The notes below the pieces were generated by a model, which worked only from the letters and a program-made list of their open reading frames with translations, was not told the origin of the DNA and did not search any database. Of a stretch of 64,000 bases of DNA, positions 27,001-38,906 are shown piece by piece. This stretch comes from Campylorhamphus procurvoides (lineage: Eukaryota; Chordata; Aves; Passeriformes; Dendrocolaptidae), in contig WBMV01008225.1 in the NCBI GenBank assembly GCA_013396655.1, positions 1,089,928-1,153,927 of the forward strand, in the 5' to 3' direction. The position numbers and the translations under genes were made by a program. Within the stretch, counting starts at the first letter, position 1, and each line of letters begins with the position of its first letter.

Positions 27001-28700
27001 AAGTACTGGAGCTGAGAGGGTCAAAGGCTGCCTTTCAAAGGGGAAATCCCTCTGAAGGCAGAGTAATCCTGGGGGTTTCCCATGCTGGGACTCTGCAGCT
27101 GGCTTGGGGGTTCCGCTGTCATCCAGTCTATGGCACCCTCTACACAGACACAGCCATGCTCCTTCATCGTGAGCCAAAGAGGGCTTAATGTGTGAAGGAG
27201 GACACTGTAAGTTACTTAGGAACCTGCTGATGAATTCAAAATAGATTTAGGACAAATATCATGTATGTAATTAATGTTTGGGTGAACTGATCCAGGATAA
27301 TTTATGTTTCCAGCTCAGGACTAGTGAGACCTTTTTTAGTTCCGCTGTACCACAAGTTACCCATAAGCCCTGGGCAAGGGTTCAAGATGACTGTGTCCTT
27401 TCTTTACATGTCAGGTGAGGGTGACTGAACTTCCTTCAGAGGTACATGGAGGGAAAACTGTATTTAAGGTTAGGAGATTCCCAGAATCAATGATAATATC
27501 TTGGCTAGCATCCGTAAGTGGAAATAACATGTTAATGGTGTCAGTTTAGGCCTTAGACAGATTTCTTTAATGCCTGTAGGAAGAAGTTTGTGTTCTTCCA
27601 AATCTAACAGTGTTGGTGATGTCCTTATGCAAGAGATCACACTCAGTGGAGTTAGAGCCCCTTGAGCCTAGGCTGATTTTGGTCCAAACTGTTTAATGAT
27701 TAAACCGATCAGGTTAAACAGTTTTCATATTTTGTGAATCTCCATAGTTTACTAGAATTCTGACAACAGCACGAATACAGGAAAAAGGCTTAAATCAATC
27801 AACTTTAGCTGTTCTTATTTTTCCTTCCCGTAAAATCTTCCGCTCCATAGTTAGTCTTTGAAATGGAAGTTCAAATCAGAGTTTGAGTCCCTTCATGTGT
27901 GTAATTATTGATATACATCACTTCAATGAACCATGCTGGCTCTCACTTGGCATATTTTATTTAATTCTATACATTATAATCACTTATAATGCATGAGAAA
28001 ATCACAGGATATAAACAATGAAATGTTAAAACTAAAAAATATGAGAGTGGTGATATGCAACCTCTCATGAAATATCAGAAAGCATGTTTGAGTATTCCAC
28101 TATGATTTTCAGTAACTTCATGCTATATTCTCTTAAAAGATTACTCAAAACATTTAAATAATATTTGACATACATATTTTTTGTATTAAAAAAGGAAACC
28201 AGCAAAATAATATGTAAAATGTAATTGTCTTAGTTCATTTACAATACCACAAGGCAAAACTGATGGAATAATGTTGGTTTATGCTTACAATATTCATCTG
28301 ATCTTTACTAGATCAAATAGTTTCTTTCATTCACAATTATTAATGTAATTAATATAATATTTTTTTACTTGCATGTAAAAAGACTCAAATATTTGCATTC
28401 CTTCAGGCAAGCACCATAAGAATTATTTAGAAAATGTAGCAATCTGTGTGATGTGAGTTTACTTCAAATTTAATACATTTCTGAAACACTGACATTTTTA
28501 GTAGAGAGAAAAAAGGAAACAGCACAGTGTGACATCTGACAATTTTCTTTGTCAATTTTTCCAGCATTTTTTTTGAGAAAATGGTGACCTTGTGTAATCT
28601 GGGCAGGAGGTACTTTTAAGGATTTGAACATGTATTTGATGCCAGCATCAACAGAGGTCTTTGGGACATATAGATAAGAGTTGTCCAGAGAAATTGCTCA
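24100..28700. other. intergenic between the PLRG1 and FGB promoters
   Basis: PLRG1 (minus) and FGB (plus) diverge from this roughly 5 kb spacer. No exon, RNA gene or repeat family was recognised. The open frame at 24784-25185 (plus) has no splice or family support. The proximal FGB promoter is listed separately. Liver enhancers of the cluster could lie here, but I see no decisive motif cluster. Confidence 0.55.
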
Positions 28701-28734
28701 ACAACATGTATTCAAGCACACAGAGAAAAGAAAG

Positions 28735-28747
28735 GTTGAATATTAAC
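28735..28747 (+). promoter_or_regulatory. HNF1 site of the FGB promoter
   Basis: GTTGAATATTAAC matches the HNF1 consensus GTTAATNATTAAC at all but two positions. It lies about 75 bp upstream of the TATA box and 153 bp upstream of the ATG, close to where the human FGB promoter has its HNF1 element (recalled as near -90). C/EBP-like TTGCTCA motifs occur on both sides (about 28694 and 28762). This fits liver-specific transcription. Confidence 0.7.
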
Positions 28748-28820
28748 AGAGAAACAGTGATTGCTCAGAAGGGTTGGTCCTATCACAGTGAAACTGGAAA
28801 TTAGTGTTGCTGTGTATACA

Positions 28821-28826
28821 TATAAG
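28821..28826 (+). promoter_or_regulatory. FGB TATA box
   Basis: TATAAG, about 75 bp upstream of the ATG at 28900. This puts transcription start near 28850 and a 5' UTR of about 50 nt. It lies downstream of the HNF1 site, as expected. Confidence 0.6.
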
Positions 28827-28899
28827 AACGGAGGGGACCTCTCCCTGTCAGAGCTGCTGATGAGAGAAGGTCCCCGAGCTGCTCAAACAAGCCAGCACC

Positions 28900-28974
28900 A
28901 TGAAACTCCTCCTGCTGTTCCTGCTCTGTATCTCCTCTGTTAAACCCCAGGGCTCTATTGACTATGACGATGAG
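28900..28974 (+). CDS. FGB: FGB exon 1 (signal peptide, start of fibrinopeptide B)
   Basis: Encodes residues 1-25, ending IDYDDE. The donor is ambiguous: GAG|GTTGTA at 28975 or, three bases on, GTT|GTAATA at 28978. Both keep phase 0 with exon 2 (GATGACAACCC), differing by one valine. Both are weak because neither has G at intron position 5. An in-frame stop follows shortly, so no later donor is possible. I chose the first because the exon ends in AG. Confidence 0.75.
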
Positions 28975-31900
28975 GTTGTAATACTGATATCAATTAATAA
29001 TTAAGAATTATTAATTAATTTATTTAATTTAATTGCATGTATGACTTAGCTTATGTGAGGTAGCTAAGTTAGAAACTGTGGGAAAAGATGATCCAGTGAA
29101 TGTTCTTTTTCCACTTGAAATGTCCAAAAAGTAACTTTTATATATGTAACTGCACAATAGTTATTTTCTGAGTTTGGAGGTATTTTGTTCCTGTTTCTTT
29201 TTCTGTAGGGAATGAAGGATGTTTCATGGTAAGATTAGTTCTTTTATATTAGTTAAATCAGCTGAATTTATTTAAGGATATTAATTTAGTAATGTTGACA
29301 TTTGATGTTACAGACAATTATTATTGGATACAAAGAAGTAGAAATGTATATTAATAATGTCCTGTCTCAAAGACACTAAAAACTTTTCTACAGATTCAGT
29401 AGACATTGAAAAAAAGGGAAACTAAATAAACTGCCAGTTCATATAACTTTACATTGAAAATGAAGTGGTAGCAATTGCTAAACAAAAGAGCAATCAATCT
29501 AAAATAATGGCTTAACCTATATTTATTTTTGTTTAAGTAAAATATTTTAGTGGAAACACAATTTAGAATTTTTGTACATTTTTTTATAGTTTGAAAATCC
29601 CTGCAAAAGTGCAATAGGGTAGTGAGGTTTTCTGTTACAAAATCTAAGCACTTGTGCCTGTACATTGACTACTGATAACACTAATGTGTTAAATCATTTT
29701 CAGCAATTCTGTGTTTTGTATGCTGCCTATTTTTGAAAACACTTGAAGCCTCTAATCCTGATCCTTGCAAATGTTTGTTGTTTGTTATTTTTAGCTAAGT
29801 CTGAGTGAGATTGGAGATGGCCATAGATTTTGATTCAGCATTTCAAACAATTATGGTTTAGTTTGAATAAGTGCTTAGGGACCAGACATGTTTTCTTTGC
29901 TCAGCCTTCTAGACTTTTCAATTTCTGGCAGATAGGGGGAATGTATGCACCAGAGGGAGCTCTGAAAACCTACTCTGAGAGATGTTATTGAACGCTTTTT
30001 TGAATTTCATCAGTTAAGAGCTGGCCTGAGACCTGACGATGTATTTGACGGTGGCCTGATTTTCTGAGGCCTTCCAGATATTCCTGTAGCCCAATAAAAA
30101 ACTGTGGCTCTGATAATGTGCTGCTGAATATGCTTCCTTACCTCAAGGATTTCTAATTACTATTTTTTTTTGTCTCCACTACTCCAAGTTTCATGATGCT
30201 TAGTGTTTTTTAACTATATAAAATTTATTCCTTGGTGAAAATTGGCTACTGAAATATTGTTTTAGTTTGGTTTGAAGACTTTTAGTTTATCTAGGTAGAG
30301 GGGGTGTGTCTAGTTTTACAAAGGAGGGGATAGCAATGACTTTTACCTAATGTCAGTATAATATTTCCTTTATGGCCTTTTCGTTCCACTCCGTGGCATT
30401 CTTTGCTGTTTAAAATACTAAAGAGTGCTGAATGGATGCCTCCACCCTGTGCATCGCATTTTACAGTAGCAATCCCAGATTCAGAGAGTTTTCTCTCCCC
30501 CTGACTCTGCAGGATGACAACCCTGGGTTTGGAGTTCGAGGCCACCGACCTTTGGACAAAAGGCGGGAAGCGGCCCCCACACTGCGACCTGTGGCACCTC
30601 CCATCAGCGGGGCTGGGTACCGGCCCCGGCCCCCAAAACCAGGGAAGAAGGGGGAAAAGAAAGAACGTGTCACCTATCCTGATGCTGGGGGCTGCAAGCA
30701 TCCTCTGGAGGAGCTGGTAGGTGTCTACCTGTTGAAACAGCTGGTGACATACTGTCTTTTTCTTCTAGTGCATCTAACACAGAGTTCTCCTTGACAAATA
30801 AGGGACAGTTGTTCATTTAAAGCAGTCCAGCTTTTCTTCATGTTGCTTAGATTTGGTAGGACTGCATTCAGAAGAGTAATGTCACGGAGTCCTGCCTACA
30901 GTGAAGATGGGGAGATGAGAGTTGAACCATAAATGAGGAAAGGAAGTTATCTGTGGGTTAGCCTGTGCCTTCTGTGTGGCTTTGCTTAGGTAACTAGTAA
31001 AGACAGAAAAACGTCTGCAGAAGTGCTGGCTTCAATTTCAGATAATGTTAAGGAACCCTAGGGGCCAGAAGAAATTAACTTCCCATGTCTTTCTTAAAAT
31101 TAGTTTCAAGATGTAATTATAGTCTAACGTCAGTCCCTGTCCCAGCTCTTAGGGAAGGGCATACAAGCATGCTGAGTTCTGGCACACCCCTTGCTGCCTT
31201 GCAGGAGTCTATCACACTGTCCCTGCTGTGCTCCCTGATGGAAAATGCAAGCTGTTAAGGAGTTGAGAGACACCCTAGTGTCTGAGAGCAAATTTGAGTG
31301 AAGGCTGCCAACAAATGAAGTCTGCTAAAGCATAATGAATACATGGTTGTGGTAGAGTCTCATGCTGCCTGAGTATTTTGGTTCTCACAGGATGTCAGAA
31401 TTTCCCATCTCTTTTCAAAATACTGCTGCCCTTGATGATGCAGCACTTGTTGCAGGAGCAATGGTGCTCAACTTCTTGAGCTGATAATTTTTTAATGAAT
31501 CATATGGTCATTTCATGAGAGGTATATGCAACAATGGTAGAGAATGTGGTTGATTCTCTGAGGCTAGTAAAAGAGGAAAGGGGTAGATATAAACATGTAT
31601 GGGCACCAGGTAGCTCCTGACAAGCTTTAGACATAGTTCAGGTGGCTTAGCACAGTGAACATTTAGCAGTGCAGAAAAGTGAAAAGCAGATAGGGGGCCA
31701 AAAAAGCGTGATGAGAGAGGGTTTTCTAAAAAGCTTCAACAAAAGAGGGATCCTTCCCAATCACCAGGGTACAGCTTCTTTGTAGAAGTTGAATGTTTCG
31801 ATTTCTTATCTAGATGCTTAAATATCTGGTCTCACATTGAAAACTCCTCAGTGTGTTCAAAGGTATGACTGGTCACTGATGGGATTAGAACTTTTTTGTC

Positions 31901-34900
31901 TTGATGTTTATTCACAGCCCTTTTTGCTTCTTTTAAGGGAGTGCTGTGTCCAACTGGATGTGAGCTGCAAACTACACTGCTAAAACAGGAAAAGAATGTA
32001 AAACCAGTTGTTTATGATCTAAAAGACAAAGTGAGCAAACTGTCTGAAAGCTCTTCAACTTTCTTTGAATATGTGACTATTCTAGATGATAAATTGGTAA
32101 AGAGGCAAAAACAAAGAAAAGGTATGCTATTTCTATGAATTACTAGTGTAAATGTTATTGAAGTTTTATTGGCATTCCTCCAGTTACTTGTTAGTAGGAC
32201 TTCTTAAAAAAATAAATTAAAAATACAGTGGAATATCTGCAAAGCAGGTTTCCTTGACCAGGTCCTCTTCAGGAATGGATCTCATACCAAAGCAAGATTC
32301 ATGAGGCCCCTAAATGTAAGGGTCGTATGTACACCCTTACCTGCTTTCCTATGTCCATCCCCTCCATTTATGACCAGCCTCTGGCTTGACACCATGGTTC
32401 CACAGAAAGAAGGGGATTATAGCTCTTTGGCAGAATATAACATCTCTGTTAAATCTATGAGACAGCAAAGAAACAACGGTGCACATGCACCACTTTCCTG
32501 AGAACACCTGCATAATTTTTGCACCTTGTAGAAAACTAAGCAAAAGAAATGTCTATCCTTCCTCCCTGCTAAGGAAAGAAGGGGCATCTCAAATTCTGTT
32601 TATAGATTTCTCTTCATTTCCTAATTGTGTAAACATGCTGAAAACTAATATGCTTTTCATCTCTTTGCTTTCCTAGACAATGATGATTTACTTTCTCAGT
32701 ACAACACAGAAGTGGAATTGCATTATAATTATATAAAGGATAATCTGGACAATAACATCCCATCTAGCCTCAGGGTCCTTCGTGCAGTTGTGGATTCTTT
32801 ACACAAAAAGATACAAAAGCTAGAAAATGCCATTGCAACCCAGGTGGACTACTGCCGTTCCCCATGTGTTGTATCCTGTAATATTCCAGTGGTTTCAGGC
32901 AAAGGTACTCATTCAACTATTATGGCATCTTTTCTCCCATTTATATCACTGTGAAAATTGATAGATGCATCATTCAATTGGTTTGAACATGCATCTGAAG
33001 CCTGTGCAATTGATTAGGATAGCAGGAAAGATAGAAAGTGATCATAGATAAAAAAATCCAAAAAACTTCTATGAATGCCTGTATTGGTCAGACCAAAGAT
33101 CCTCTTACCCAACATCAGTCTTCATAAGTGACCAGTAGCATTTTAATGAAATATGTGCTGCAGGGTCTTTGTCAGGTGGAGGTGATACATTTGTGACTAT
33201 CATAGTTGTAGTCTTGATTTTCTTCAGTCAAGAAAGGCTGTTAAACATTCATTGTAAAGTATACTGTCTTCCATCACTCAGTTTCAAGTTCTAGAAATTC
33301 CTGTTTGGAAAAGTTGAACAGTGCAGGTACATTGTTCTTTCTTCCCTGATCTTTTTACTTGATTTATCACAAAAATCGAAATGAAAATAAGATAATATAT
33401 GTATTTTAAAATTTTCCCTTATAATCAGCAAACCAAAGGATAAGAAGACTGTTGAAGAACTTCACAGCTCTTCCAGTAACAGTCTCCGGTTTATTCTTGC
33501 AGAATGTGAGGATATAATCAGAAAGGGAGGCGAGACATCTGAAATGTACCTCATCCAGCCAGATCCTTTCGTCAAACCATACAGAGTGTACTGTGACATG
33601 GAAACAGATAATGGAGGTTAGTGTGAAATAACTGTGTTGTTAAAATATTAATTAATATGGATGCTACCAAAAATAATTAGTAATTTGCATCTTTACAAAT
33701 AAGTATGGAGTGATACCTTTTTTAGTTACTTGAAAATTAAATCTGATTCATTCAGGCAAGTCTTTTTGGTATTTGCTGATGCACAATAGGCTACTTCTAT
33801 AATGAAACTGGAAATAGATTGTATAGGTATCTTACTGTGACCAGAATGGATGATGTAGACGTGGGCAGGCAAGGAGAGCCTGGCTCATTCCTTACTATGC
33901 ACTAGAAAAAAGACCAGGGCATTCCTTCAACTTCTGGTTTTATTCACCTTTCCTTACGAAGTAAGGTAATGCTTAGATGTTGAGCAAAAATGGCAAAGCT
34001 GAGCTCAGAAGCAGTGAAGGACCTGCTGCAAGGAAGCCATATGATCTTGTCCTGAGATGAAGTTAGAAGGGCTGTATATTGAGGGTTGATGCCCCTTTTG
34101 TACTGGCAATTTAATCTTAAATACTGTTGCTCCTGCAGGCTGGACTTTGATTCAGAACCGCCAGGATGGCAGCGTTAATTTTGGGAGAATATGGGATCAA
34201 TATAAAAAAGGATTTGGAAATGTTGCTAAGAGTGGAGGGAAGAACTACTGTGATACACCAGGTAAAACACATAGCATGAAACTCAAAGAGGTCCTCTTAC
34301 TGAAATAGTTTTATCCTGTTTTTTGAAGCTCTTTGATTTTTGTTTTTTTAAATTAACTAATCCACTTCAGCAGACCTATAGGCAAATAATAAAGTTGTCT
34401 TAAAGTATATTGGGAAGTCTATTTCACGGAGGTCTCACGTGTTGCTTCTCAGGTGAATACTGGCTTGGAAATGACAAGATCAGTCAGCTTACCAAAATAG
34501 GGCCCACTGAAGTATTAATTGAAATGGAGGACTGGAATGGTGATAAAGTATCAGCTCATTATGGAGGTTTCACCATACAGAATGAAGGAAACAAGTATCA
34601 GCTTTCAGTTAGTAACTACAAAGGCAATGCAGGCAATGCACTAATGGAAGGAGCTTCACAAGTACATGGAGAAAACAGGACAATGACAATTCACAACGGC
34701 ATGTTCTTCAGTACTTACGACAGAGACAATGATGGATGGTACGTACTCACACTGAACATTTAAAATAAAATAGAGCTGAATATAGAATATTTCTTTAATT
34801 TACCATTAGTTTTTGTAATATCTCAAAATATGTTTTAACCCTGCAAGTTACCAGTCAAATATCCAAGCAATTCTCTTGGCGTAGCCAAGGACAGGTAAAA

Positions 34901-35831
34901 CTATATACTAGCTTAGTGACATTCCACAATCAAGTAAGAGGCAAGCAAGCAGAATTTTACTGATTCCATGAGTAACTTACTATAAACAACGCAGCAAATC
35001 TGGATATGATATATTCATTGTCAGAGACTGATGGTGGCAGTGCTGAGAACAGTCTTGCTAAGTAGGAATATTGGTGCTCACTGCAATAATATAAAATGGT
35101 TCCTGAAGGAAGAGACAGGTAGCATGTCCATTTGAAAAACAAAGTTCTGCCTACTCAGAAGACAGGAGCTCAGTTGTAAAGTGCACAACTGAGCACTGTA
35201 TCTCTAAATTGTGCTTAATACCTGATTACATAGTCATAATAAAGGAATTGTTTAGATTAGGAAAGACATACATTTCTCATTGTTTTAAATCTTTAAATTT
35301 CATTGATATTAGAATTATCATTATGATCTGCAAATAATTGTAGTTACCAATCAGTAAATTAAAATGACACTTCCAAAGAGATGCAGTTAAAATTTGCCTA
35401 TTTTTCCTTAGCTGCCTCACTTTCTAAGTGCACTGTGTAGCACACACTTGTGATGGCCAATCTTTTACAGAAAGTTCAGAGAGGACTTTAAATGTTTATT
35501 ATGGTTTGAAAAATTCAGGACATGGCAGGTATAGGTACTCTGTTGATCTGTCTGCTTATATTACATCGGTCACTCTCAACACTTTTTTTCCCCCCTTATC
35601 AGGTTAACTTCAGATCCAAGGAAACAGTGCTCTAAAGAAGACGGTGGTGGATGGTGGTACAACCGCTGCCACTCAGCCAACCCCAATGGCAGATACTACT
35701 GGGGAGGGACCTACAGCTGGGATATGGCAAAACATGGTACAGATGATGGTGTTGTATGGATGAACTGGAAAGGGTCATGGTATTCAATGAAGAAGATGAG
35801 CATGAAAATCCGGCCATACTTTCCACAATAA
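28900..35831 (+). CDS. FGB: FGB, fibrinogen Bbeta chain
   Basis: Secreted liver clotting protein chain. Exons: 28900-28974, 30513-30716, 31938-32121, 32677-32904, 33503-33616, 34139-34261, 34453-34738, 35603-35831. They give 480 codons plus stop. [16 protein letters not shown] is a signal peptide; the mature chain probably starts at Gln17 (pyroglutamate in relatives). Fibrinopeptide B contains IDYDDE, a likely Tyr-sulfation site, and ends GFGVR. Thrombin would cut R34|G35 to expose knob GHRP. Residues about 82-230 form the coiled coil, with cysteine rings at C..GVLCPTGC and [10 protein letters not shown]. Residues 231-480 are the fibrinogen C-terminal domain, with the glycosylation site N384 (ENRTMTI) and conserved end [15 protein letters not shown]. 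The start codon has a good context (AGCACCATGA). The exon 1 donor is weak (see separate entry). It is transcribed toward FGA, so the two genes converge. Confidence 0.96.
28992..29016. repeat. perfect 11-bp inverted repeat next to the FGB exon 1 donor
   Basis: AATTAATAATT and its exact reverse complement AATTATTAATT are separated by AAG. This AT-only hairpin starts 17 nt into FGB intron 1. More AT-rich inverted sequence follows to about 29035. It could fold in the transcript near a weak splice donor, or be simple AT-rich drift. Confidence 0.75.
33080..33170. repeat. possible ancient interspersed repeat in FGB intron 4
   Basis: The stretch beginning TATTGGTCAGACCAAAGATC and continuing through a GACCAGTAGCA motif resembles a widespread old amniote repeat with the core GGTCAGACCAAAGGTCC. 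I cannot name the family with certainty. It is diverged and noncoding. Confidence 0.35.
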
Positions 35832-36380
35832 CCATTATCAAAACGTGCAGAATCAGGGATTTTCTTTTAGCATTTGTACATGGTTATCTTTTTAGTATGA
35901 TATTCAGGTTTATCTTTATACATGAGAACCAAATATGTATGTACAAGCATATTGTGACCTAGGGTGAAAATCTATGCCAAAAGTAAATCAAAATCTGACT
36001 AATGAAAATAACTCACAAGTGTATTTTTTCCATTTTTCATTTGTTCACAAGACAGAATTAACTAGTGCAGAACAACATTGAAACTTGTTTCACTGTTTTA
36101 CAAAAGTCTTCTATACCACTGTTAAAGAGGGAGAGCATTATTTTAAAATGTTTTCTAAAAATGAATTAAAATCTTAAAACTAAAATATTCTTCATGTGAT
36201 TCCTAACTATTTATGCATAATCTGGGGAGAAGCAAACACATAAGGGACAGTTATTTTCTTTTATTGCAATCGGACTTGCCTATCTCACATTGGCCTTTTT
36301 AGCCACCAGCATGCTTGTAGGAAGCGTGGGTAGAGCCCTTGCAAATCTTCACGAAGCCTAGCCATGATTTTATTTTATAT

Positions 36381-36386
36381 AATAAA
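36381..36386 (+). terminator. FGB: FGB poly(A) signal
   Basis: AATAAA about 550 nt after the FGB stop at 35829-35831. An ATTAAA-type hexamer occurs earlier (about 36164) and may be used as well. This sets the 3' UTR at roughly 0.55 kb. Confidence 0.5.
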
Positions 36387-36389
36387 AGC

Positions 36390-38071
36390 AATAATAACTA
36401 CTTGTATAACAAGTCGAGAAGAAATTAAGTGAAAAGACAGTATTGAACAAATGGATAGGTCACCACTCAGTTCAAATCCTGCATCCTGGATAAAATATGC
36501 CCTTTTCTGGGACCTGCTTCACATACTGCGCCTTTTAATATCCCTTCCACCCTCCCACATCCTTTTATTATAGAATAAAATACTATATGTCTTTCACACA
36601 ATCACTGTTGTGGGATTAGAGTAATGACTCCAACCACAGGGTAGGTGGAGGTTGGATATTTCATCAGAGCTAGTGGTCTAGGCTCCCTGGAGCAAAGACA
36701 AGACTTTCCAGCCCTGGTAAGATGGGATCAACATTCTCAAAGGGAACCGCCTTCCTCCACAAAGGAAGGGACCTGGATCACTGGGGTGGATGGATTCCAT
36801 CTGAAACCTCTAGTGTTTATTTAATCCATGAAGTTCAGGAGAACAAGAAGGAGACATAATAGCAGCATCTCATTACATGAGTGCAAATATTCCACATCCC
36901 CAGAGACAGGTTTCCACTGAAGCTAAGGAACAAGAATACAAGGTGTAAAGGAGAAGCCCATTTTCCAAAAGCAAAGACACTTCTTCACACATGACTGTAA
37001 AGATGTCTTTGCTCTTCAGCAAACTTTCCAAAAAGGTTAGACAGTGGCTGTGTTTGAGAAGCACTGAAAAAGGCTAAAAGTGAGCTGCTTTGCCAATATT
37101 TGATGATATTATTGAATGGTATACAACATGCCAGTGAGACTGGAGACAAGGAGGTTTCTTCATGCTTGTTTCTCAATAGAAGCACAGAAATACTAATCCG
37201 TGTAAATATTTGTGTAATTTTATATCATAAGTTATAAAGGTGAATGCAACATGTTCTTGTATAATTGTGTAACCAATATAACTGGTTTTCCATGCAGCCA
37301 ACTTTTTTCTAAAAGATCCTTATGACACACTGTCAGCAAACTGATTTAAAGCCCTTGTCTGTAGAAAAATCCTTGCTTGGCACATGTGTTGAGAAACATT
37401 CAGGTGCTTCTCATCTTCCTTGTGCTGGTTCGAGTCATGACCTTTTACTGGTTGCTGGAAAATAACAGCCTGGCTTGGGAGTTGTGTTTTGACGAGTTAT
37501 CACAGAACTGTCTTACTTTGAAGCTATAGGATGCATGGCAAGCTATCTAGAATTCATTAGTGGGATGGAAGTTCTCTCTCTATACATATATAAAATCAAA
37601 GCTTAGGAGATTCTTAAAAGTCAGTTCTAAACCACAGGCATCATTTATCAAAATGTATTTCATATTAGGTGTGTGGCAAGAGTGATAACCCAAATCACCC
37701 TCTGTTTTGCTTGAGAGCTGACTCCCACTGCTATTGTGCTTTGTGCTTCCCTTGAAATAGAAATAAAAGGAGAAAGCCCAGAAGAGTGAGTGTTGAACTT
37801 GGTCAGACTTTCACAGTTCATGTCAGTGGAGGCAGGATTTTGTTTTCTAAATCTTTTTACTTCTCTAGCATTCCTAAACAAAGTAAATAATTCAAATTGT
37901 AAATATTTTTATCTCAAGTCAAGGTGTGAGCTGCCAAATACATAGACAAAGACATGGTCAAAGACATAGAAAAAGTTCATATTAAAAGGGTTTTTTAATC
38001 AGTATTTCCTTTAAAAGGCTTTTCAGTTAAAAATAAGATCACAGAACTCTTTTGTTGATAATTAATCATTG
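36390..38071. other. spacer between converging FGB and FGA
   Basis: About 1.7 kb between the poly(A) signals of the two convergent genes. No coding sequence, RNA gene or named repeat was recognised. Confidence 0.6.
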
Positions 38072-38077
38072 TTTATT
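38072..38077 (-). terminator. FGA: FGA poly(A) signal for the alpha-E form
   Basis: AATAAA on the minus strand, 120 nt past the exon 6 stop codon (38197-38199). Confidence 0.55.
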
Positions 38078-38196
38078 TTTTAAGCCACAGATGTGCCCGG
38101 TTGCCTTCAAATTCACAGAGTAAAGGTACATCATGCAAATACATATAAAAAATCTTTTCAACTTGTAGTCATAACACATATTAAAAGCCTGTCTTT

Positions 38197-38906
38197 CTAC
38201 AAGGTTTCTATGGGCCTGATTTTCATTCTAACGGTTCTGAGGGAATAGTCAGAGGCTTTAAATGGCAGCCAGACTACGCCATTTTCAATCTCATAAGGAA
38301 CATTGTACCTGGGGTCATAGTGGCCCCCCAGGTAGTAAATGCCATTGAGATTGGCTGCCTGGCAGCTGTTGTACCACCAGCCGCCCCCGTACATCTCTGC
38401 ACAGTTCTCCTCCCAGTGGTCCTGGTCCCGGTCGAAGGTGCTGAACTTCATCTGGGCATGGGATGTGTATTCAGTGCCCTCTTCCAGCCAGCCAGCAATC
38501 AGTGCATCCCCAGCAGTCCCCTCGTAGGAAGACACAGCAAGGGCATACCCTTCTGCTTCAGACCCTAACTGTACGATATACTCTGCATATACAGCATTTC
38601 CATCCCAGTCCTCTAACTCCACCCGAAGGAGAGTATCATTCTGAGTCAGCAAGTGCATGTTTTCATTGCCCAGCCAAAACTCTCCTCGCCCTCTGCTGTC
38701 CACACTGCCGAAACCTCTCTTGTAGTCTTGCCACGTCCGGTTAAAGTTCACTGATCCATCCATTCTCTGTTGGATCAATAGCCATCCTCCCAAAGTGGTC
38801 TCTTGGTCGCAATAAACTGACAAAACCTTATTGGATCCCGCTGGCTTGATTTTGAAAATGCCACTTTTGGCACCAGAAGTGTGTTTCTGGCGGATATCAT
38901 CACAGT
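38197..38906 (-). CDS. FGA: FGA exon 6, alpha-E fibrinogen C-terminal domain
   Basis: 236 residues starting DCDDI and ending KIRPIETL, intact and closely similar to the human alpha-EC domain (YCDQETTLGGWLLIQQRMDG, GGGWWYNSCQAANLNGIYY). It includes DRDQDHWEENCAE, the calcium-loop region. It is joined only when the exon 5 donor at 39267/39266 is used. Full conservation of this domain shows that the long form is under selection in this species. Confidence 0.93.
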
